A stretch of DNA of 64,000 bases from Paramecium octaurelia (lineage: Eukaryota > Ciliophora > Oligohymenophorea > Peniculida > Parameciidae): positions 67,820 through 131,819 of the forward strand of contig CAJJDP010000003.1 of the NCBI GenBank assembly GCA_905182995.1, in the 5' to 3' direction. Position 1 is the first letter of the stretch, and every line of letters starts with the position of its first letter. This document shows, piece by piece, positions 58,809-64,000 of the stretch. Under the pieces are notes generated by a model. The model searched no databases. It was not told the DNA's origin and saw nothing but the letters and a program-made list of their open reading frames with translations. The translations under genes and the position numbers were made by a program.

Positions 58809-59958
58809 TCAAGTTAAAAACACTCGAACACATTCGCTTATTTTAAATGTCTGTTTTGTCACTAGGCAATGAACCTATCCATTCTATTGTTCGCTCATCT
58901 GCAACAATGACTTCTAACTATAAACTTAATTATTAGGCAACATCATGGGTGGATTATTTTCATCCATCAATTCTCCTGATATTCTGCAGATCCAAGTCGA
59001 TCCTAACTTCTGTGTTGTCAACAAGTCCTTTGATAATTCTTGCATCTATTTGTTACAAATAGGACATCTATTCACTTATTGATAATCTGGCTAATCACAA
59101 TATTAAGTTTTTAATGTTGTGATTCCACATTTTAAAAAGCTTAATAGAGGGGATTCCTTTGGAAAACAGTACACATCGTATAGTTCTTATTTAAATTGTC
59201 TAATCAACTGCTCCCATCTTTTGTCATCGAAATATTATTAGTATTGAGGAGGCATAGTGTTTTATTTTATAAATAACAAACATCCCATACATTTTTGTAT
59301 GCTCTCTTGATTCATGTAAATTTGATAATCTCTTATGTAATTCAGAGCCATATTAGGATCCTGTTTCAAATATTCAATATACTATTGGAATACCAAATCA
59401 TTTTAAAATGAACTATTCAGTTTTTTTAATTTACTAGAATTCTATTGATACCATTTAAAAGCATTTTTGATAGATCTATTTTTCAAGTCTTTAATAATTG
59501 TATTAGCCTCTAGAATTACTTCTTGCTCAAAACTTGTTAGATTCTTTTTATAATACTTTTTATAATACTTGTATTTAATAGGATTATATCAATTTTTACG
59601 CTGTTTTGAAATAGCCTTCCCTTAATAGATTGTCGATTAGTGATCGTTGTAACTTTAATTCATTTCCACATTCTTCACATTTTAATCTTTAAAGATAAGA
59701 TTCCACATATTGTTTTTCATGTTCCTAATTTTCATGCAATGCCTTCTAAATTGCACGAATTCTTTCAATTACCAAATCAGCCTTCTCTGAGGAATTAATG
59801 TGAGCTACTTAACTTAGGGTGATTGTGAGATCATGTTCCAATTATTTTCGTGTGCTCTTAAATTCTAAAACTTCATTAATATTCATACATTTAACAATGA
59901 CTTCGAATGGTAACCTAATATAAGAGTAATCAATAGATTATTCAATTGCTAATGACAT
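58809..59958 (-). CDS. MAEA/Gid9-like subunit of the GID/CTLH E3 ubiquitin ligase
   Basis: One 25-nt intron (59544-59568) leaves 374 residues, near the family length of about 396. N-terminal coiled coil, then LisH/CTLH helical part (YLKQDPNMALNYIRDYQIYM), and the degenerate RING end typical of MAEA: STWICRISGELMDENNPPMM, then LPNNQVYSQKSL and VHCLVTKQTFKISECVRVF. The complex ubiquitinates metabolic enzymes. The partner RMND5/Gid2 is not in this window. Converges with the TTLL gene, 44 bp between stops. Confidence 0.9.
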
Positions 59959-60048
59959 TTTATATTTTATTTAAATAACAATAAGATTATAAGATAAATT
60001 TAGTCATTTGTTGTGTTTAATTATAATATTTAATATACATCCTGAATG

Positions 60049-61526
60049 TCAATCACGCTACTTTTTCTATATCTGCCACACCTTCTAATTCTATCTAAAT
60101 GTATTAAATGTATAATCTTACTCGGCTAAGACAACCAGTGGCTTTCTGAGTATGAAGTAATAACTAAGTCCGAAACAAACAGTCAAGAAAGCCACAACAT
60201 CATAGGGTAGAAATGACAATGATAGGATCGACAACGACTCTGTGATCTATGACTATTGTTTATCATTATTACTGCTCCTCCCAAGTTGTGAATGCTGTTG
60301 ATCAAAGTCAAGGAGGTTGCCCCAACCTGAGGGTCACTTATCCTATTGAATAAACTTCCATGATTGATGAAAATAGAGTTTGACAAAAAACTAGATGTGA
60401 TTCCAAAAATAATCTAGAATAATTGAGATAATTATACCAAGTAGAGATATTAATATATTGATTCATAACTCAATATGTCTGGGAACAATTTAAAAATAGA
60501 GTATGTCAAAATTGCCTCTCCAATCCTAAACATCAAGTAATGGAAGAATTTCTAAAGCTCATTGCCTCTCTAGTCATACTTTCCAATTATGGCAATTATG
60601 ATAAAGTTTATGGGTATCATAATAGTTTGGACCCATGCCATCATTTCTTTTTTCAATCCTTTAGCAATGAGTAAGGAGGCTATTCATCATTTAATAATAA
60701 TACAAGTAGATGTTAGTATTGGTTAAAAACACAATCTAAATATTAGGAGATGCAAAAACAAAAATTGTAAATTTCTATTTAAAACCAATTCCTTAAGATT
60801 TTTGAATACGGTTTTGATTTGTTATTACTCAATTTCCTCTTAAGATTCCTCTTTTGATTATTCTGTTGTACAAAATTATACATACAATGTGAGAGCAACC
60901 AAATACAATGCGTTAATCAAACAAAATAGATCCAATGATAGGATTCCAGTTTCTTGAGGAGTAGTGTATAAGTATGAATTGCAGAAGTCCTTCGAATTTA
61001 ATGTGATGAATATGGTTGTACTGAATATGACTCCTGTCATTTAACCTACCGTTTAGGCAGTTGCCCCTAAGTGATTATGCTCGGAACTAAATGCAGTGAG
61101 AACCCAACCATCAATTGCAATATCTTGATGAGCTGAAAGCAAAATCAAAATGAAGCCTATCAATGTTAAGAATTCAATATTATAAACCCAAGTTGAGATT
61201 TTGGTGAAATATAATAGCGTATAAATTATTGCCATCAGATATTGAATTGGTATAATGTATGTTCTTCTCTTTCCAATCGATTTGATATAATAAACATCTA
61301 AGAAGGGGGCAGTGAGCATTTTAAATGAAAAGGGATATATGGCTAGAGAGAGGATTGCTATAATGTCTATTGACAAATTGATACCTAAATTTGTATAGGG
61401 CACGCCATGTTCAAGTAGAATCATCATTAGTGTAGATGACCATAATCCTAAAGGAATGCCCTAGACAAAATAGAGAAATATAAACAAGAGGGAGGTATTT
61501 TTATCTTTAGATGATATTTTAGTCAT
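60049..61526 (-). CDS. SLC33A1-type acetyl-CoA transporter (MFS-like)
   Basis: Endoplasmic-reticulum type acetyl-CoA importer family. Multiple hydrophobic segments in a gene of about 450-470 residues with short introns (one at 60253-60272, 20 nt). Family motifs: KNTSLLFIFLYFVQGIPLGL at the first membrane segment, SFKMLTAPFLDVYYIKSIGK with RRTYIIPIQY, HQDIAIDGWVLTAFSSEHN (very close to the SLC33A1 QDIAVDGWALTML region), and the C-terminal FNRISDPQVGATSLTLINSI. Start ATG 61524-61526; stop TGA 60049-60051. Confidence 0.9.
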
Positions 61527-61622
61527 TAATTAATTTAATAAACTATGGGATAAGAATAATCGGTAATTATTTGGTTGTAATCGTAGAATCTGCCTTCAAA
61601 TAACTTGGTTGTTTAATTGCAT

Positions 61623-61925
61623 ATGCAGAATTACGAAAAGTTAACAAGATTGATAGAATAGAAATTATCTGATTAAACATTCACAATTGACAAAAGAATA
61701 AATCAAGTATGAAATAATGGATCTTCTAATTAGATGGATGATACTCTTCTCCACTATGCGGCTTTTAAAAGAGATAAAAAATTAGTATAATATTTGCTAT
61801 CAAAGGGGGCATCTCCCCATTGCAAGAACTCGGTAAGCAAATTAAATCGATATTCTAAGCGGAATCTTACTCCTGGAGATGTCACTGATGACCAAGAAAT
61901 AAAATTAATGCTGGAGAGTAAATGA
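61623..61925 (+). CDS. Small ankyrin-repeat protein, 82 aa
   Basis: Two 27-nt introns (61707-61733 and 61833-61859) leave 83 codons. After a 27-residue leader (MQNYEKLTRLIEQKLSD), one canonical ankyrin unit follows (DTLLHYAAFKRDKKLVQYLL, then SKGASPHCKNS) and a second partial unit (NLTPGDVTDDQEIKLMLESK). Protein-protein adaptor inferred. The first intron has an in-frame TGA; the second is 3n without one. Confidence 0.7.
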
Positions 61926-62006
61926 CAATTTAATGAATCACACAAAAAGAATATATAATCAATCAAATTATAAAATGAATATTAAAAAATAATATTAAAA
62001 ATTAAT

Positions 62007-62526
62007 ATGAGCGCTAAAAAGAATACAAATCAATTCGAAGAAGGTTCAGAGGAGGATTAAATCAAAAAAAAAGTAAAAAAAAATGAAGAGCAAAAGAAAA
62101 GTAATGATAAGAATGACGACGAATTTGAAGTCGACTCAGAATAGGAGGAAGACGAAGAAATTGAAGATGATGGTAATTAATTCTAACTATAATTTAGGTA
62201 TCCAAACCTCTTCACATTCCAGCATAGATGTTTAGGCTTATTTATAACAAAGAGACTAAATTCCTGATAGTGATGATGATGAAGAAGAAGATGAGGATGA
62301 CAATAAACAAAAACAAAAGAAATAAACTCAAACCAAATAAAAATAATAGAAAGTATCTAAGAAAAAGTAGGATGATGAAGATGATGATGATGATGAAGAT
62401 AGTGATGATGATTTAGAGGATGAAGATGAGGAAGAAGATGATGATGATGATGAAGAAGATGAAGATGAAAAACCACCTTAAAAGAAATAAAAAGTTTAAT
62501 AATAATAGAAGAAAAAAAAATAATGA
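62007..62526 (+). CDS. Acidic Asp/Glu- and Lys/Gln-rich low-complexity protein, 164 aa
   Basis: One 25-nt intron (62173-62197), stop TGA 62524-62526, 165 codons. A Lys/Glu N-terminal third, a short ordinary segment (TSSHSSIDVQAYLQQRDQIP), then two long Asp/Glu blocks separated by Lys/Gln, ending in a basic tail. Encoded partly by GAT/GAA near-microsatellites (62268-62470). Looks like a nucleolar or histone-chaperone-type acidic protein, but there is no folded domain to support a name. Confidence 0.65.
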
Positions 62527-62634
62527 TGATTTTTTCATAAAATCTATTTATGTATTTTAATATTTTTATTTTGCCTTGAAATAATCTGCTCTTGCAAATA
62601 TTACAAAAATATATTGCTAATTTTGTTGTCATAA

Positions 62635-63409
62635 TCATTCATATTAATTCAATAACTATTATTAAATAGCATAGTGTTTAATATTCTATTGTTCATCTAC
62701 ATCTCTTAGTCTCTATTGATAATTAGATCGCAAATGATTGGGCACTATTTGATCGACGCCTCCCCTTTATTCTCCAGTCAAAATATTAAACCCAGTATTT
62801 CCTCTTGCATCCAAATTATGTGCCCTCACAAATTACCTCACTTTTGCCTTGTCATCATATTGTCTCAATAAATTGCCCTATTCACTGTTATCATATTTTA
62901 AAGTAATTGGATTATAAGCCAGCCTGAACAAAACAATAAATTCCTCATTTACCCATTTGAATTTCTTTTCCCTTGAGTTAATTATTGAGTGTGACTCATT
63001 AGTTTTACTTAATCTTTTGTCTCCACCTTCTCTTAGTAATCCCACTTTCTCGTTTCTCTATCCAACCCCTCCCATCTCTTTCTTTCTATGATCTTTTCTC
63101 TCTGCCAAACCTCGTGCTCTCTTTGCTTTTTATCTGCTACTGCAAAGTCTTTGTCAAATCGCTCATTTTCTAAAATTACTCTATCCATACCTGGAACATA
63201 TAAGGTAGATTAAGGAGGTGCCTGATGAATCAATGTTCCAACCCCCAATCCTCTCGCCTCAAATCCAACTGTTTTACTATTGTATGTTTAAATTACCTCT
63301 CAAATCGATCCTACTCTTCTCTATTCTATCCTTGTCTCGCAACGCTTCCTAATTATCAGTTTAATTTAAGTACTCTTTCTTGTCTTGTCCTTGGCTATAT
63401 GTTAATCAT
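62635..63409 (-). CDS. Hypothetical conserved-looking protein, 229 aa, possibly ciliary
   Basis: Three inferred introns (63349-63373, 63269-63296, 62995-63026) leave 230 codons. Text: leader MINIQPRTRQEREALRDKDR, GLGVGTLIHQAPPQSTLYVP, a charged Trp-containing helix (REHEVWQREKIIERKRWEGL), and a C-terminal region with RAHNLDARGNTGFNILTGEQ. The R-G-N-x-G-F/Y-x-I-L-T-G-E style motif is reminiscent of small axonemal proteins, but I cannot name the family. The 32-nt intron ends in GAG, so that junction is less certain. Confidence 0.6.
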
Positions 63410-63438
63410 TAATATAATAATTTATTAACGAATATCAT
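63410..63438. promoter_or_regulatory. 29-bp gap between divergent start codons
   Basis: Complete distance between the ATGs of the 229-aa gene and the MORN gene; A/T-rich, no motif recognised. Confidence 0.5.
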
Positions 63439-64000
63439 ATGGGAGGATCTTGCTGTAAAGATGACACTTTAGAAACTAACAAAGAAATTAGAAATCCCCC
63501 CAATAAGCCAATATTCACACATGCTGACAACCTGCCTCCCAGAAGTGAATAAAATAAATCAAATCAGGAAATCAGAACCCAACTTCTGAAACCAACTATC
63601 GAAATTCAAAATCAATAAGTTCAAATCCCTGTCATACACAATGGATTGGTGAAAGAAATGCTTGCCAAATTAGGCGAATATCAGATCCCTTCGTCCATAA
63701 CAAATGAAGGTTTAGATGTTACACCTCCTGTCCAATTTGATGACGGTTCAATCTACGTCGGAGGCCTAAAGAATGGCTTGTTTTAAGGCTATGGAGAAAT
63801 CTATTGGGATGACGGAACTCATTACTGTGGCCAATTCAATAAAGGGACTAAATCTGGTCACGGCAGATTGATATTCACTGATGGAGATACATATGTATAA
63901 AAACTAAACTTAATAAGGAAGGTGAGTGGCTGGATGATAAGTAACACGGAAAAGGAAAATATTGGTACTCAGATGGAGGCGTATATGATGGAAGATTTCT
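63439..64000 (+). CDS. MORN-repeat protein with probable N-terminal lipidation (partial)
   Basis: Starts MGGSCCKDD: Gly2 with following Gly-Ser-Cys-Cys is a good N-myristoylation plus palmitoylation signal, predicting membrane attachment. A polar spacer of about 100 residues follows, then MORN units: FDDGSIYVGGLKNGLFQGYG, GEIYWDDGTHYCGQFNKG, then after a 23-nt intron (63895-63917) EGEWLDDKQHGKGKYWYSDG. MORN arrays bind lipids or act as scaffolds in ciliates and apicomplexans. The gene runs off the window end. Confidence 0.85.

Noticed and set aside
59544-59568. Internal direct repeat (ATAATACTTTTT twice) as a possible mobile-element footprint
   Set aside because: It falls in a 25-nt intron of the MAEA gene; low complexity and AT bias explain it.

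Overview
The window is almost certainly macronuclear DNA of a Paramecium species. The sequence is very AT-rich. TAA and TAG are read inside conserved proteins where glutamine is expected and only TGA ends genes. Introns are tiny (about 19-37 nt, GT...AG, usually ending TAG). Genes are tightly packed on both strands, with gaps of a few tens of bases. No rRNA, tRNA, CRISPR, transposon or virus-like element was recognised. All reading frames below use the ciliate code (stop = TGA). Intron positions come from frame continuity and family similarity, not from transcripts.

Layout. 0.1-1.7 kb: outer-dynein-arm docking coiled-coil protein (CCDC63/CCDC114/ODA1 type), minus. 2.0-5.9 kb: two coiled-coil genes, a 591-base run of N, and a 772-bp near-identical duplication on both sides of it. 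5.9-7.8 kb: PP2A scaffold subunit A. 8-10.4 kb: gene-poor stretch with a decayed ORF and one small basic protein. 10.4-16.5 kb: ribosomal protein RPL10, a small putative mitochondrial protein, an FCP/NLI-type CTD phosphatase and a secreted-looking M16 (insulysin) protease. 16.5-19.6 kb: WBP4/FBP21-like splicing factor and a ULK-like kinase. 19.6-22.5 kb: small genes, RPS18 and a compact HP1-like protein. 22.7-28.3 kb: long TPR protein, OXA1 mitochondrial insertase and exosome CSL4. 28.6-32.8 kb: small hypothetical gene, second ULK-like kinase, alpha/beta hydrolase. 33.8-42.4 kb: a block of coiled-coil genes, including a 1307-residue protein with a long array of D-x-x-G-N repeats. 42.4-42.9 kb: nucleoside diphosphate kinase. 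43.0-51.1 kb: an 8-kb intracellular calcium-release channel (IP3-receptor family). 51.5-57.0 kb: small coiled-coil genes, DNAJC8-like spliceosomal J protein and a 1037-residue Q/N-rich protein. 57.1-64 kb: TTLL tubulin-modifying ligase, MAEA/Gid9 E3 subunit, SLC33A1-type acetyl-CoA transporter, ankyrin, acidic, cilium-style and MORN-repeat proteins.

There are no operons, and neighbours are mostly unrelated housekeeping genes. Several genes suit a ciliated cell: ODA docking, TTLL, the coiled-coil block, the calcium channel and the MORN protein. Divergent start codons are often only 25-52 bp apart, so promoters and 5' UTRs must be extremely short. The most novel-looking items are the D-x-x-G-N repeat protein, the calcium-release channel with an altered pore filter, the secreted-looking M16 protease and the gap-flanking duplication.
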